Notes: generated by a model from the sequence alone, not told the origin. A stretch of 64,000 nucleotides of DNA from Streptomyces californicus (GCF_000717645.1 NZ_JNZZ01000003.1:310001-374000), one strand, 5' to 3'. Numbered from the stretch's first letter, positions 40,813 to 50,460 are shown. Translations and numbers: made by a program.

Positions 40813-41580
40813 TCAGCCGGCGGACTTGGGGAGCTGGCCGCCGTAGTCGACCGTGTCGTCCTCGTCGGGCGCCTCCAGCGGGAAGGTCTGCCCCCAGTCG
40901 GCGAGCGTGACCGTGCCGGCGCCGCCGCCCCGGGCCACCCGGAGCGGGTACGGCTCGTCCTCCAGGGAGACGTCGAAGGCCCCGCCCTCGCCCTTGCCGC
41001 CCAGCACCTGGATGGTGCGGTGTCCGCCGACCGTGTCCCGGTCGCCCTTGTTGACGGTGCCGTGCAGCGCGAGGAGCCCGTCGAGCAGGACGTCCTTGTC
41101 GGTGAAGCCGCGCAGCCTCTTGTAGCTGGGGTCGCCCTGGGGGACCTTGACGTACTTGCCGCCCAGCTTGTCGGCGGCCGCCACATCGCCGGCCTCGCCC
41201 TGCCGCGCGCTGTCCTCATGGGTCCAGAACTCGGCGGGCGCCTTCAGGTACAGCTCGTCGTCGATCCGCAGCAGCGCGAAGCTCTGCTCCTTCGAACTCA
41301 CCGAGCCCATGCCGCCCTGCGCGGTGAGCTTCATGTCGAGCCGGTAGGTGCCGCCCTTGCTGACCAGCGTGCCCGACAGCCGTACCGCGCTCGCCGCGTC
41401 CGCCGCCGCCCTGGCCTTCTCGTCGATCTCGGCGGCGCTGAGTCTGGCGACGCCGTTGGTCCCCTTGTCCGGGTCCTCCTCGGTGCCGCAGGCGGCCAGG
41501 GCCGCGGTCAGCCCTCCGCACAGCACCAGGGCGAGGGCGGTCCGGCGGCGGTTGCGCACGGCCGGGGCAAAAGAGGTCAC
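40813..41580 (-). CDS. Lipoprotein, LppX/LprG-like in outline
   Basis: This 255-aa exported protein has basic MTSFAPAVRNRRRTA, a hydrophobic run and lipobox LAACG. The mature part has AVRLSGTLVSKGGTYRLDMKLTAQGG, a beta-rich pattern like LppX/LprAFG lipid-binding lipoproteins, then ELYLKAPAEFW. Family assignment is tentative. Its function would be outside the membrane. Start ATG at 41580. It is divergent from the MgtE-N/CBS gene. Confidence 0.75.
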   Translation of the reverse strand: MTSFAPAVRNRRRTALALVLCGGLTAALAACGTEEDPDKGTNGVARLSAAEIDEKARAAADAASAVRLSGTLVSKGGTYRLDMKLTAQGGMGSVSSKEQSFALLRIDDELYLKAPAEFWTHEDSARQGEAGDVAAADKLGGKYVKVPQGDPSYKRLRGFTDKDVLLDGLLALHGTVNKGDRDTVGGHRTIQVLGGKGEGGAFDVSLEDEPYPLRVARGGGAGTVTLADWGQTFPLEAPDEDDTVDYGGQLPKSAG

Positions 41581-41847
41581 GGGCGTACTGCCTCTCCACT
41601 GCGATCGGGGGTAGCAGACGGCAGCGTACCCGGGGCGCGGGCACCGCCCGGCAGCCAGCCGTACGGACGGGTCCGCCGGGGCGGGGAGCGGTGGTACGGG
41701 CTAGCCTGATCACGGCGTACCGGCGAAACGCGCTGGTCGGCGCGGCCGGCTGGTACGGATGCCTGAGCGGATACCGGGCAGGTGGACCGGCACGGGCGCC
41801 TCGACGGGCGGACCGGCAGGGACACGGACGGACGAAGGAGGCGGCGG

Positions 41848-43146
41848 ATGGCTGCGGTCACGCACAGGGTCTTCGTCTCCCATCTGTCCGGGGTGCCCGT
41901 CTTCGACCCGAACGGCGACCAGGTCGGCCGGGTCCGCGATCTGGTGGCGATGCTGCGGGTCGGCGGACGGCCGCCGCGCATCCTGGGCCTGGTGGTCGAG
42001 GTGATCAGCCGGCGGCGGATCTTCCTGCCGATGACCCGGGTGACGGGCGTCGAGTCCGGCCAGGTCATCACCACCGGCGTGGTCAACATGCGGCGCTTCG
42101 AGCAGCGGCCCACCGAACGGCTCGTCCTCGGCGAGTTCCTGGACCGCCGGGTGCGGCTGGTGGACGGCCACGACCAGGAGGGCGAGGAGGTCACCGTCCT
42201 GGACGTGGCGATCCAGCAGTTGCCCGCCCGCCGCGACTGGGAGATCGACAAGTACTTCGTCCGCAAGGGGCGCGGCGGGGCGCTGCGCCGCAAGGGCGAG
42301 ACGTTGACGGTGGAGTGGTCGGCGGTCAGCGGCTTCTCGCTGGACGAGCACGGCCAGGGCGCGGAGAACCTGGTCGCCACGTTCGAGCGGCTGCGCCCCA
42401 CCGACGTGGCCAACGCCCTGCACCACCTCTCGCCCAAGCGCCGGGCGGAGGTCGCGGCGGCCCTGGACGACGACCGGCTGGCGGACGTCCTTGAGGAGCT
42501 GCCCGAGGACGACCAGGTGGAGATCATTGGCAAGCTCGCCGAGGAGCGGGCCGCCGACGTCCTGGAGGCGATGGACCCGGACGACGCGGCCGACCTGCTC
42601 TCCGAGCTGCCGGAGGAGGACAAGGAACGCCTCCTGGAGCTGATGCGGCCCGACGACGCGGCCGACGTGCGCCGGCTGCTGTCGTACGAGGAGCGCACGG
42701 CGGGCGGTCTGATGACGACCGAACCGATCGTGCTGCGGCCGGACGCCACGGTGGCCGACGCGCTGGCCCGGGTGCGCCAGCAGGACCTGTCGCCGGCGCT
42801 GGCCGCGCAGGTGTACGTGTGCCGCTCCCCCGACGAGACCCCCACGGGCAAGTACCTGGGCACCGTGCACTTCCAGCGGCTGCTGCGCGATCCGCCGTTC
42901 ACCCTGGTCAGCTCGATCGTCGACAGCGATCTGGTGCCGCTGCCGCCGGACACCCCGCTGCCGCTGGTCACCAGCTATCTGGCCGCGTACAACATGGTCT
43001 CGGCCCCGGTGGTGGACGAGAGCGGTTCGCTGCTGGGCGCGGTGACGGTGGACGACGTGCTGGACCACCTGCTGCCGGACGACTGGCGCGAGACGGACCT
43101 GACGGATCTGCACGGGGAGGAGGGGATCGGACGTGGCGGGCGATGA
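41848..43146 (+). CDS. MgtE-N / CBS-domain protein with PRC-barrel start
   Basis: This 432-aa soluble protein has an N-terminal PRC-barrel-like part (VFVSHLSGVPVFDPNGDQVG then RRRIFLPMTRV), a helical MgtE-N superhelix (VANALHHLSPKRRAEV then ADLLSELPEEDKERLLEL) and a CBS pair (MTTEPIVLRPDATVADAL; VVDESGSLLGAVTVDD). These are the magnesium-sensing parts of MgtE channels without the membrane channel. The ATG at 41848 has GAAGGAGG six bases upstream. It overlaps the DUF1003 gene by 14 bases. The pair is conserved in mycobacteria (Rv1232c-Rv1231c, from memory). Confidence 0.9.
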   Translation: MAAVTHRVFVSHLSGVPVFDPNGDQVGRVRDLVAMLRVGGRPPRILGLVVEVISRRRIFLPMTRVTGVESGQVITTGVVNMRRFEQRPTERLVLGEFLDRRVRLVDGHDQEGEEVTVLDVAIQQLPARRDWEIDKYFVRKGRGGALRRKGETLTVEWSAVSGFSLDEHGQGAENLVATFERLRPTDVANALHHLSPKRRAEVAAALDDDRLADVLEELPEDDQVEIIGKLAEERAADVLEAMDPDDAADLLSELPEEDKERLLELMRPDDAADVRRLLSYEERTAGGLMTTEPIVLRPDATVADALARVRQQDLSPALAAQVYVCRSPDETPTGKYLGTVHFQRLLRDPPFTLVSSIVDSDLVPLPPDTPLPLVTSYLAAYNMVSAPVVDESGSLLGAVTVDDVLDHLLPDDWRETDLTDLHGEEGIGRGGR

Positions 43147-43711
43147 GCGGGCGAAGGCGTCCTCGACCGGCTCCTCGGGGCTGATGCGGCCCCCGCGCAC
43201 CCGGCTGGACCAGCCGAGGGCCCCGCGCCGGCGGCTGCTGCCGGAGTACGACCCGGAGGCGTTCGGCCGGTTCTCCGAGCGGATCGCTCGGTTCCTGGGG
43301 ACCGGGCGGTTCATCGTCTGGATGACGCTGATCATCATCGTCTGGGTGCTGTGGAACATCTTCGCGCCCGAGCACCTGCGGTTCGACCAGTACCCGTTCA
43401 TCTTCCTGACGCTGATGCTGTCGCTCCAGGCGTCGTACGCCGCTCCGCTGATCCTCCTCGCGCAGAACCGGCAGGACGACCGCGACCGGGTCACCCACGA
43501 GCAGGACCGCAAGCAGAACGAGCGCTCCATCGCCGACACCGAGTACCTGACGCGGGAGATCGCGGCGCTGCGCATGGGCCTGGGCGAGGTCGCCACCCGG
43601 GACTGGATCCGCTCGGAGCTCCAGGACATGGTGAAGGACATGGAGGAGCGCCGGACGGCCTTCCCGGACGAGAGTGACGAAGGCGACCGGGGAAGCGCTA
43701 CCCGCGCGTAG
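43133..43711 (+). CDS. DUF1003 membrane protein
   Basis: This 192-aa protein has two membrane helices (FIVWMTLIIIVWVLWNIF and YPFIFLTLMLSLQASYAAPL) and the DUF1003 signature AAPLILLAQNRQDDRDR. A helical charged tail follows. Function is unknown. The GTG at 43133 has GGAGGAGGGG upstream and lies inside the end of the MgtE-N/CBS gene, so the two are translationally coupled, suggesting partnership in ion homeostasis. Confidence 0.92.
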   Translation: MAGDERAKASSTGSSGLMRPPRTRLDQPRAPRRRLLPEYDPEAFGRFSERIARFLGTGRFIVWMTLIIIVWVLWNIFAPEHLRFDQYPFIFLTLMLSLQASYAAPLILLAQNRQDDRDRVTHEQDRKQNERSIADTEYLTREIAALRMGLGEVATRDWIRSELQDMVKDMEERRTAFPDESDEGDRGSATRA

Positions 43712-43736
43712 CCCCCAGCGCCGTAACATCGTCCGT

Positions 43737-44870
43737 ATGGCTACGGAAGACGCGGTGCTTGAGGCACTGTCGACAGTGAACGACCCGGAGATCCACCGCC
43801 CGATCACCGAGCTGGGCATGGTGAAATCGGTCGAGATCGATCCTGACGGTGCAGTGGCTGTCACGGTGTACCTCACGGTCTCCGGCTGCCCGATGCGCGA
43901 CACCATCACCCGGAACGTGACCGACGCGGTCTCCCGGGTCGAGGGCGTCTCGCGGGTCGATGTAACCCTGGACGTGATGAGCGACGAGCAGCGCAAGGAG
44001 CTCGCGAGCTCGCTGCGCGGCTCCAACGCCGAGCGGGAGGTGCCCTTCGCCCAGCCCGGTTCGCTGACCCGGGTGTACGCGGTCGCCTCCGGCAAGGGCG
44101 GCGTCGGCAAGTCCTCGGTGACGGTGAACCTCGCCGCGGCGATGGCAGCGGACGGGCTGAAGGTCGGCGTCGTGGACGCGGACATCTACGGGCACAGCGT
44201 GCCCCGGATGCTCGGCGCGGACGGCAAGCCCACCCAGGTCGAGAACATGATCATGCCGCCGTCCTCGCACGGCGTGAAGGTCATCTCCATCGGCATGTTC
44301 ACCCCGGGCAACGCGCCCGTGGTGTGGCGCGGCCCGATGCTGCACCGGGCGCTCCAGCAGTTCCTCGCCGACGTGTACTGGGGCGACCTGGACGTCCTGC
44401 TGCTGGACCTGCCGCCGGGCACGGGCGACATCGCGATCTCGGTTGCGCAGCTCGTCCCGAACGCGGAGATCCTGGTCGTCACGACCCCGCAGCAGGCGGC
44501 GGCCGAGGTGGCGGAGCGGGCCGGTTCGATCGCCGTGCAGACCCACCAGAAGATCGTGGGCGTGGTGGAGAACATGTCGGGCATGCCGTGCCCGCACTGC
44601 GACGAGATGGTCGACGTGTTCGGCTCGGGCGGCGGCGCGCGGGTCGCCGAGGGGCTGACGCGCACGGTCGGCGCCGAGGTGCCGGTGCTCGGCGCGATCC
44701 CGATCGACGTACGGCTGCGCGAGGGCGGTGACGAGGGCAAGCCGGTCGTCCTCTCCGACCCCGACTCCCCGGCCGGCGGCGCGCTGCGGGAGATCGCGCG
44801 GAAGCTGGGCGGCCGTCAGCGCGGCCTGTCCGGCATGTCGCTGGGGATCACCCCGCGCAACAAGTTCTGA
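43737..44870 (+). CDS. mrp: Mrp/NBP35-type Fe-S cluster carrier ATPase
   Basis: This 377-aa protein assembles or carries Fe-S clusters. The N-terminal DUF59/MIP18-like domain has NDPEIHRPITELGMV and TVSGCPMRD, and the P-loop domain has SGKGGVGKSS (about residue 119) and the C-terminal CxxC motif MPCPHCDE (about 284) that binds the cluster between subunits. Start is ATG at 43737, with no Shine-Dalgarno; a TAACAT hexamer ends eight bases before it, so the message may be leaderless. Upstream in-frame starts overlap the DUF1003 gene. Confidence 0.95.
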   Translation: MATEDAVLEALSTVNDPEIHRPITELGMVKSVEIDPDGAVAVTVYLTVSGCPMRDTITRNVTDAVSRVEGVSRVDVTLDVMSDEQRKELASSLRGSNAEREVPFAQPGSLTRVYAVASGKGGVGKSSVTVNLAAAMAADGLKVGVVDADIYGHSVPRMLGADGKPTQVENMIMPPSSHGVKVISIGMFTPGNAPVVWRGPMLHRALQQFLADVYWGDLDVLLLDLPPGTGDIAISVAQLVPNAEILVVTTPQQAAAEVAERAGSIAVQTHQKIVGVVENMSGMPCPHCDEMVDVFGSGGGARVAEGLTRTVGAEVPVLGAIPIDVRLREGGDEGKPVVLSDPDSPAGGALREIARKLGGRQRGLSGMSLGITPRNKF

Positions 44871-44908
44871 CGCGTCCTCGCGGGCGGGAACGCGCCCGAG
44901 GGCGACGG

Positions 44909-44953
44909 ACACGACGGGGCGGGCCGGTGGTCATCCGGCCCGCCCCGTCGTGT
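44909..44953. terminator. Terminator after mrp
   Basis: A perfect 19-bp inverted repeat (ACACGACGGGGCGGGCCGG and complement) with a 7-base loop, 39 bases after the mrp stop, between convergent genes. Confidence 0.9.
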
Positions 44954-45032
44954 CGTTCCGCCCCGGGCCGCGCACGTCGCCCGCCCGGCCCCTCCTCGTC
45001 GTGCGCGCGCCGTCGTGCCGCGTGGGCGGCCG

Positions 45033-45707
45033 CTACGCGTAGGTCTCGATGTCCTTGATGGCCGCGAAGCCGAGACCGTACGCGCTCATCCCCCGCCCGT
45101 ACGCCCCGATGTGGACGCCCTCGTGGGCGGAGCCGGCGAGGACCCACCCGAACTCGGACTCCCGGTAGTGGAACGTGACGGGGACCCCGTCCACCGGCAG
45201 CGAGAGCGTCGTCCAGGGCGCGCTGCCGAGGTCGTCGGCGAGGGTGAACGCCGTCTCGGTCTGCTGGTCCAGCCAGTCGTCGCGCAGGGTGTGGTCCATC
45301 TGGGCCGGCCAGGTGTACGCGAGCAGACCGGAGCCCGCGAGCCAGGCGGCCGAGGACACCGTGGTGGCGTCCAGCACGCCGGTGCCGTCGCCGCTGCGCC
45401 GTACGGGGCTGGCGGCCACGGTGATGACCGCCGCGAACCGCTCCTTGTCGGCCGAGGCCCCGTCCGTCTTCACCGACGGCTCGTCCCCGTGCCCCGTCGC
45501 ACCGTGCTGCACCGTGCCGTCCGCCGCGGTGCCGACCTGCATCAGCCAGCGCGGCCCGGTGAATGCCTCGTCCAGCCCGTACCAGGGGAAGGCCGCCTTC
45601 AGATAGCCGTCGACGTCCCGCCGGGCGGCCGCCGCCCCCCGTGGCGTCTCCTCCGCCGTGGCCGTGCCCGGGACACCGTCCGTATCAATCCGACTCGTCG
45701 TCTCCAT
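45033..45707 (-). CDS. Conserved hypothetical protein
   Basis: This 224-aa protein has no signal peptide or membrane segment. Noticeable stretches are DVDGYLKAAFPWYGLDEAFTG, WPAQMDHTLRDDWLDQQTE and a C-terminal FGWVLAGSAHEGVHIGAYG then GRGMSAYGLGFAAIKDIETY. It looks like a conserved Streptomyces family without known function. Start is ATG at 45707. It lies between the convergent mrp gene and tatB, in the direction of tatB. Confidence 0.75.
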   Translation of the reverse strand: METTSRIDTDGVPGTATAEETPRGAAAARRDVDGYLKAAFPWYGLDEAFTGPRWLMQVGTAADGTVQHGATGHGDEPSVKTDGASADKERFAAVITVAASPVRRSGDGTGVLDATTVSSAAWLAGSGLLAYTWPAQMDHTLRDDWLDQQTETAFTLADDLGSAPWTTLSLPVDGVPVTFHYRESEFGWVLAGSAHEGVHIGAYGRGMSAYGLGFAAIKDIETYA

Positions 45708-45830
45708 CTGCGCGGCCGCCTCCTCGATCAGTCATGATCCGGAGCGGCCCGCCCCCCGCGGGCTCGGGTCCTCGCAACCGGACAGATGGAGAATAGCCAT
45801 ACCGTCCGGACGAGCCGGGATTGACCGGGG

Positions 45831-46322
45831 TCAGGTGGCGTCTGCGTCGAACGGCGGGCGCTCGGGCCGGTCCTGCCGCGGTGCCTTCTTCAGCAGGTCA
45901 GGAGTGGTGTCGCCGGTCTTGGTGAGGCTGGTGGAGCCGCTGCCGGAGGCCGCGCCGTCCGCCGCACTGTTGGCGGTATCGGAGGCGGCCGGGGTGCGCC
46001 CGTTGACCGCGTCGGTGACCTCGGCGAGGTCCTTGCGCAGGTCGAAGCTCTCACGGATCTCCTTGAGCCCCAGGTCGTCGTTGCCGTCCATGAGCTGCTT
46101 GCGGACGAACGTCTTGGGGTTGAGGTCCTCGAACTCGAAGTCCTTGAACTGCGGACCCAGCTCGGAGCGGATGTCTTCCTTGGCGCTGTCCGAGAACTCG
46201 CGGATCTTGCGGATGGTGCGGGTGACGTCCTGGATCAGCTTGGGCAGCTTGTCGGGGCCGAAGACCAGCACGGCCAGCACTCCGAGCGTCAGCAGCTCCA
46301 GCGCGCCGATGTCATTGAACAC
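45831..46322 (-). CDS. tatB: Sec-independent translocase subunit TatB
   Basis: This 163-aa protein has one N-terminal helix (LELLTLGVLAVLVFG), the TatA/B hinge FGPDKLPKLIQDV and an amphipathic helix, followed by a long hydrophilic tail rich in Ala, Asp, Ser and Thr. The glutamate in IGALELLTLG matches TatB. It recognises twin-arginine signal peptides with TatC. The start is GTG at 46322. It follows the HtrA protease gene, as in mycobacteria (htrA-tatB). Confidence 0.92.
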   Translation of the reverse strand: MFNDIGALELLTLGVLAVLVFGPDKLPKLIQDVTRTIRKIREFSDSAKEDIRSELGPQFKDFEFEDLNPKTFVRKQLMDGNDDLGLKEIRESFDLRKDLAEVTDAVNGRTPAASDTANSAADGAASGSGSTSLTKTGDTTPDLLKKAPRQDRPERPPFDADAT

Positions 46323-46474
46323 CTAGTCGCTCCTCGTGTTCTCCGCGTGTTCTCCGTGCGATCACGGCCGGGCTCCCCGCCGCCCGGACCGCTCAAAGGT
46401 ACCTGTCCAAGGTGTCCGGGCGGTACCTCGCGGTGGACGTCAGGGGCCGGTCCGGCCGGATCGGCCCGTCATCG
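46323..46474. other. Gap between htrA and tatB
   Basis: This 152-base stretch holds an imperfect repeat CTCCGCGTGTTCTCCGTGCG near 46335-46360. No hairpin of note is present, so tatB may be co-transcribed with htrA. Confidence 0.3.
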
Positions 46475-48433
46475 TCACGCACCGCTCGCGGAGCCGAGCT
46501 TCAGGGTCACGGTCCGTTCCGCGCCGCCCCGGGTCAGCTTCAGCTCCAGCGCGTCGCCGGGGCGGTGGGCGCGGATCTTCACGATCAGCTCCTCTCCGCT
46601 GTGCACGCGCTGCCCCTCGACGTGGGTGATGACGTCGCCGGACCGGATGCCCGCCTTCGCCGCCGGGCCGTCCGCGGCGACGGCCGGCCCGCCCTCGGCG
46701 TCCTTGGCGCCGACCTTGGCCCCGTCGCCGGTGTACTTCATGTCCAGCGTGACGCCGATGACCGGGTGGGTGGCCCGGCCGGTGCTGATCAGCTCCTCGG
46801 CGACGCGCTTGCCCTGGTTGATCGGGATGGCGAAGCCGAGGCCGATGGAGCCGGACTGGCCGCCGGACTCGGGGCCCCGTCCGCTGTCGGCCGCCCGGAT
46901 GGCGCTGTTGATGCCGATGACGTGGGCGCGGGTGTCGACCAGCGGGCCGCCGGAGTTGCCCGGGTTGATGGGGGCGTCGGTCTGGAGGGCGTCGACGTAG
47001 CTGATGTCGCTGCCGTCGCCCTTCTCGCCGCCCGCGGTGATCGGCCGCTGCTTGGCGCTGATGATCCCGGAGGTCACGGTGTTGGAGAGGTCGAAGGGCG
47101 CGCCGATGGCCACGACGGGGTCGCCGACCTGGACGTTGTCGGAGTTGCCCAGGGGCAGGGGCTTGAGCCCGGAGACCCCGCGCACCTTGACGACCGCGAG
47201 GTCGTAGCCGCTGTCCTTGCCGACGAGTTCGGCGGAGGCCGTCTCGCCGGTGCTGAACGTCACGGTGATGTCCCCGCCGCTTCCGGCCGGGGCGACGACG
47301 TGGTTGTTGGTCAGGATGTGGCCCTGGCCGTCGAGGACGAAGCCGGTGCCCGTGCCGGACTCGGCGGCGCCGCTGACGTGCAGGGTGACCACGCTGGGCA
47401 GGGCGCTGGCGGCGATGCCCGCGACGCTCTCGGGGGCCCGGCCGCCGTTGTCGCGGTCCGCCTGCGGCAGTTCGACGGTGGTCAGGCCGCCGTTGCGCTC
47501 GACGTACGCGCCGACTCCGCCGCCGATGCCGCCGGCGACCAGGGCCAGCAGGAGCGCCCCCATGAACGCCCCGCCGCGCCGCTTCTTCCGCCGCCCGGGG
47601 TCCCCGCCCTCGGGTCCCGGCCGGGTCAGCGGCTCGCCCGGGGCGCCCCAGGGGTCGTACTGGAGCCACTGCGTCTGGGGCTGCGTGTGCGTCTGCGTCT
47701 GCTGCGGGGGCGGCGCCGGTGCCGGATGGGGCGCCGGGTGCTCGGGGGCATTGTGCGGCGGCTGCGGGGCGTGGGCCTGGGGCTGCGGGGGCGGCAGCGG
47801 GAAGCCGTCGGCGGCGGTGGACGCGGGTACGGGGGGCGGGGTGACGCCGCCGCCCGGCGCGGCATAGCGCGGCGCGGGGCCACCGGCCCCCGGGGGTACG
47901 ACGGTGCCGTGCGCGGGGGTGGGCCGCTGCACGGGCGGGGCGGGCGCCCATGGACCGGGGTCGCCGTAGGGCGGGGTGCGGTACTCGTCGGGCTCGTGCA
48001 ACGGCTGCCCGGCCGCCCGGGGCCGGGGGACGTCGGTGCCGGGCTCGGGCGGGTGCGCGGCCGACTCCCGGTCCTCGGGAACGGCGGGCGCGGGAACCGC
48101 CGGGGCCTCGCTCGGGGCGGCGGGCGCGGGGGCGACCGGGGGCTTGCTCGGGGCGGCGGGCGCGGAAACCGCTGGGGACTCGCTCGGGGCGGCAGGCGCG
48201 GGGGCCGCCGGGGGCCTGCTCGGGGCGGCGGGCTCCCGGGCCTCCGGGGCGGCGGGCGCGGGGGCCGCCGGCCCGGAGCGGGCGTCACGCGCCCCGGTCT
48301 CGTCCGACGGCACCGGCTCCGGGGTCCCTGCCTCCGGGCCCGGGGCGGCCTCCCGCCCGGGGTGGTCGGCGCGCCGCGCCGCGGGGCGGCTCCACCACTT
48401 CGCCTGCGGCCCGGTGGGCTTCCCGTCGTCCAT
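46475..48433 (-). CDS. htrA: HtrA-type serine protease (S1C) with PDZ domain
   Basis: Membrane-anchored envelope protease, 652 aa. A long Pro/Ala-rich cytoplasmic tail containing repeated APAAPSEPPAV-like motifs precedes one membrane helix (about residues 281-303). The protease domain has catalytic His in ILTNNHVVAP, Asp in SGYDLAVVKV and Ser in PGNSGGPLV. A C-terminal PDZ domain contains AAKAGIRSGDVITHVEGQRV. It degrades misfolded exported proteins. The ATG at 48433 has GGGGAGAG directly upstream. It lies downstream of sigma and anti-sigma genes of the same stress unit. Confidence 0.93.
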   Translation of the reverse strand: MDDGKPTGPQAKWWSRPAARRADHPGREAAPGPEAGTPEPVPSDETGARDARSGPAAPAPAAPEAREPAAPSRPPAAPAPAAPSESPAVSAPAAPSKPPVAPAPAAPSEAPAVPAPAVPEDRESAAHPPEPGTDVPRPRAAGQPLHEPDEYRTPPYGDPGPWAPAPPVQRPTPAHGTVVPPGAGGPAPRYAAPGGGVTPPPVPASTAADGFPLPPPQPQAHAPQPPHNAPEHPAPHPAPAPPPQQTQTHTQPQTQWLQYDPWGAPGEPLTRPGPEGGDPGRRKKRRGGAFMGALLLALVAGGIGGGVGAYVERNGGLTTVELPQADRDNGGRAPESVAGIAASALPSVVTLHVSGAAESGTGTGFVLDGQGHILTNNHVVAPAGSGGDITVTFSTGETASAELVGKDSGYDLAVVKVRGVSGLKPLPLGNSDNVQVGDPVVAIGAPFDLSNTVTSGIISAKQRPITAGGEKGDGSDISYVDALQTDAPINPGNSGGPLVDTRAHVIGINSAIRAADSGRGPESGGQSGSIGLGFAIPINQGKRVAEELISTGRATHPVIGVTLDMKYTGDGAKVGAKDAEGGPAVAADGPAAKAGIRSGDVITHVEGQRVHSGEELIVKIRAHRPGDALELKLTRGGAERTVTLKLGSASGA

Positions 48434-48522
48434 GCTCTCCCCGCAACTGGCCGCTGTACGCCCTCCAGGGGCGTCCCTCGGCGGAATTCAACCAGGTTTG
48501 CGAATCTCCGCGCAGGGTCCGG

Positions 48523-49575
48523 TCAGGGACGGGGCGACAGCGGGCTCGCCAGATCGTTGGCGGGCACGCCCGGAAGGGGCACCGAGGGGGCCGCCTTCGG
48601 CTTGGCGCCGCTGCCGAGCGCCACCGGCAACGGGGTACCGGGGGCGGCCGGGCGGACCAGCGGCGGCACGGTCACGTTCAGCACGGGGAGCACGAAGGGG
48701 TGCCCGGCCGGGACCTGGCCGGCGAACAGGCGAGGCGTGGTCGGCGGTGCCTTCCGGTTCACCGGAGGGGTGACGGCCGGGGCCGTCGGAGCCTTCCCGG
48801 TGAGCGCCGGAGGCACGCTGTTCGTGCCGGAGGGGGCCGTGCCGGAGGGCTGTGCCGGCGAGAGGAGGCCCTCGTCGGAGGCGGTGAGAGCGCCGCCGCC
48901 CCGACGGCTGACCGCCTTGGCGCCGTTCTCCGCGCGGGTCTCCGCGTCGAGCGGCGAAACGTTGTTCCCGGCGCCCTCGGCCCGGAGCGAGGGTTCGGGG
49001 CCGGAGTCGAGCGGCAGCGTGCCGCCCAGCGCGATGGCCGCGAGCGAGACGGCGCCGGCCGCCGCGAAGGCGAAGCGCCGGCCGCGCCAGGGCGAGCGGT
49101 CCGCGTCGCGGGCCACGTCGTGTATGCGGAAGACGGAGCCGCCGGGCCCGCCGGGCAGCACGGCGGTGGAGCCGTGCGCGGCGGGAACGTATCCGAAGCC
49201 GTCCAGCGGGGAGGGCGCCGGGTCGGCGTGGGCGGCGGAGCCGGTGGGCCGCGGCCCGGGGAAGAACTCCTCGGCGAAGGGTCCGCCGCCACCGAACGGC
49301 GCGCCGGAACCGGGCCCGTCGCCGCCAGGACCCCCGGGGAGGCCCTGGAGACGGGCCAGGAACCCCTCGGAGGGCGACGGTGAGGCGGACATGGCGAAGG
49401 CGCTCTTCAGACGGCGCTGGGCGTCGGCCTCGGCCTTGCACTTGGCGCAGGTCGCCAGATGGGCCAGGACCCGCTCGCGGGCGTCGTGCTTCAGCTCGCC
49501 GTCGACCAGCGCGGCGAGCCGGTCCCCCAGGTGCGCTTCGGCAGGGGTGGGACCGGTCGGACCTGTGCCACTCAC
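48523..49575 (-). CDS. Zinc-binding anti-sigma factor (RseA-type)
   Basis: This 350-aa protein binds the sigma factor encoded just upstream. The N-terminal ZAS domain reads [17 protein letters not shown] then [11 protein letters not shown], giving the Hx3Cx2C zinc signature. A membrane helix lies near residues 170-188 ([18 protein letters not shown]), followed by an extracytoplasmic, Pro/Thr/Ala-rich domain. The start GTG overlaps the sigma gene stop (GTGA, 49572-49575), so the partners are translationally coupled. A long Gly/Pro-rich linker separates the ZAS domain from the helix. Homologue by order: mycobacterial RseA (Rv1222), which lacks this long tail. Confidence 0.88.
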   Translation of the reverse strand: MSGTGPTGPTPAEAHLGDRLAALVDGELKHDARERVLAHLATCAKCKAEADAQRRLKSAFAMSASPSPSEGFLARLQGLPGGPGGDGPGSGAPFGGGGPFAEEFFPGPRPTGSAAHADPAPSPLDGFGYVPAAHGSTAVLPGGPGGSVFRIHDVARDADRSPWRGRRFAFAAAGAVSLAAIALGGTLPLDSGPEPSLRAEGAGNNVSPLDAETRAENGAKAVSRRGGGALTASDEGLLSPAQPSGTAPSGTNSVPPALTGKAPTAPAVTPPVNRKAPPTTPRLFAGQVPAGHPFVLPVLNVTVPPLVRPAAPGTPLPVALGSGAKPKAAPSVPLPGVPANDLASPLSPRP

Positions 49576-50333
49576 GCCAGCCCGACCTCCTCCGCCAGGA
49601 TCGCGTCCGCCAGGGAGCGCTGCTCGGCGCGGGCCTCGGGCGAACGGTGCTTGAGGGCCTTGCGCAGGTGCGATCGGCCGCGGTGGATACGGCTGCGGAC
49701 GGTGCCGAGCTTCACCCCGAGGGTCGCGGCGATCTCCTCGTAGCTGAGGCCCTCGATGTCGCAGAGGACGACGGCCGCGCGGAACTCGGGCGCGAGGGTG
49801 TCCAGCGCCTGCTGCACGTCGGCGTCGAAGTGCGTGTCGTTGAAGACCTGCTGCGGGGACGGCTCACGGCTGGGCAGCCGCTCCGCCGCGTCGTCGCCGA
49901 GCGAGTCGAAGCGGATGCGCTGCTTGCGCCGGACCATGTCCAGGAAGAGGTTCGTCGTGATGCGGTGCAGCCAGCCCTCGAAGGTGCCGGGCGTGTACGT
50001 CGACAGCGAGCGGAACACCCGGACGAAGACCTCCTGGGTCAGGTCCTCGGCGTCGTGCTGGTTTCCCGTCAGGCGGTAGGCGAGGCGGTACACGCGACCG
50101 CTGTGCGTGCTGACGATCTCTTCCCATGAGGGCGGGGTCCACGCCTGGGCATCCGCATCGGAGGCGAAGGTCGCGGTCGGTGCGGAGGCTTCGGAAGAAC
50201 GGTCAGCAATGTCGGTCACGGATTTCGGCTCACCGGCCGACCTGAGAAGGCGCCGCAGCTTCCCTCCCCGGTCCACAGGCGCAGCCGCACCTCCCCTATC
50301 GGCTCTGGTGGTGTCCAGTGGAGCCCCTACCAT
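49572..50333 (-). CDS. sigE: ECF RNA polymerase sigma factor, SigE-like
   Basis: This 253-aa extracytoplasmic-function sigma factor has region 2 ([20 protein letters not shown] then [20 protein letters not shown]) and region 4 ([20 protein letters not shown] then [20 protein letters not shown]). The N-terminal extension of ~80 residues is low complexity. The ATG at 50333 ([12 protein letters not shown]) has GAGGTGG close upstream and gives a length near mycobacterial SigE; the longer frame to 50462 runs over the promoter. The gene set matches mycobacterial Rv1220c-Rv1224, so a role in envelope stress is likely. Streptomyces sigE naming differs, so the symbol refers to the mycobacterial orthologue. 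Confidence 0.88.
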   Translation of the reverse strand: MVGAPLDTTRADRGGAAAPVDRGGKLRRLLRSAGEPKSVTDIADRSSEASAPTATFASDADAQAWTPPSWEEIVSTHSGRVYRLAYRLTGNQHDAEDLTQEVFVRVFRSLSTYTPGTFEGWLHRITTNLFLDMVRRKQRIRFDSLGDDAAERLPSREPSPQQVFNDTHFDADVQQALDTLAPEFRAAVVLCDIEGLSYEEIAATLGVKLGTVRSRIHRGRSHLRKALKHRSPEARAEQRSLADAILAEEVGLA

Positions 50334-50460
50334 AGCCACCTCGCCCGTTAGCTCCGGATAAGCCTTTTCCCTGATGGGGCCGGGCGTCGCCCGGTTCTTC
50401 GGCCCAGCTCGGCGGCCCGCTCCGCGGTCCCGGTCGCTGCGCTCTCCCCACTCCCTGCAC

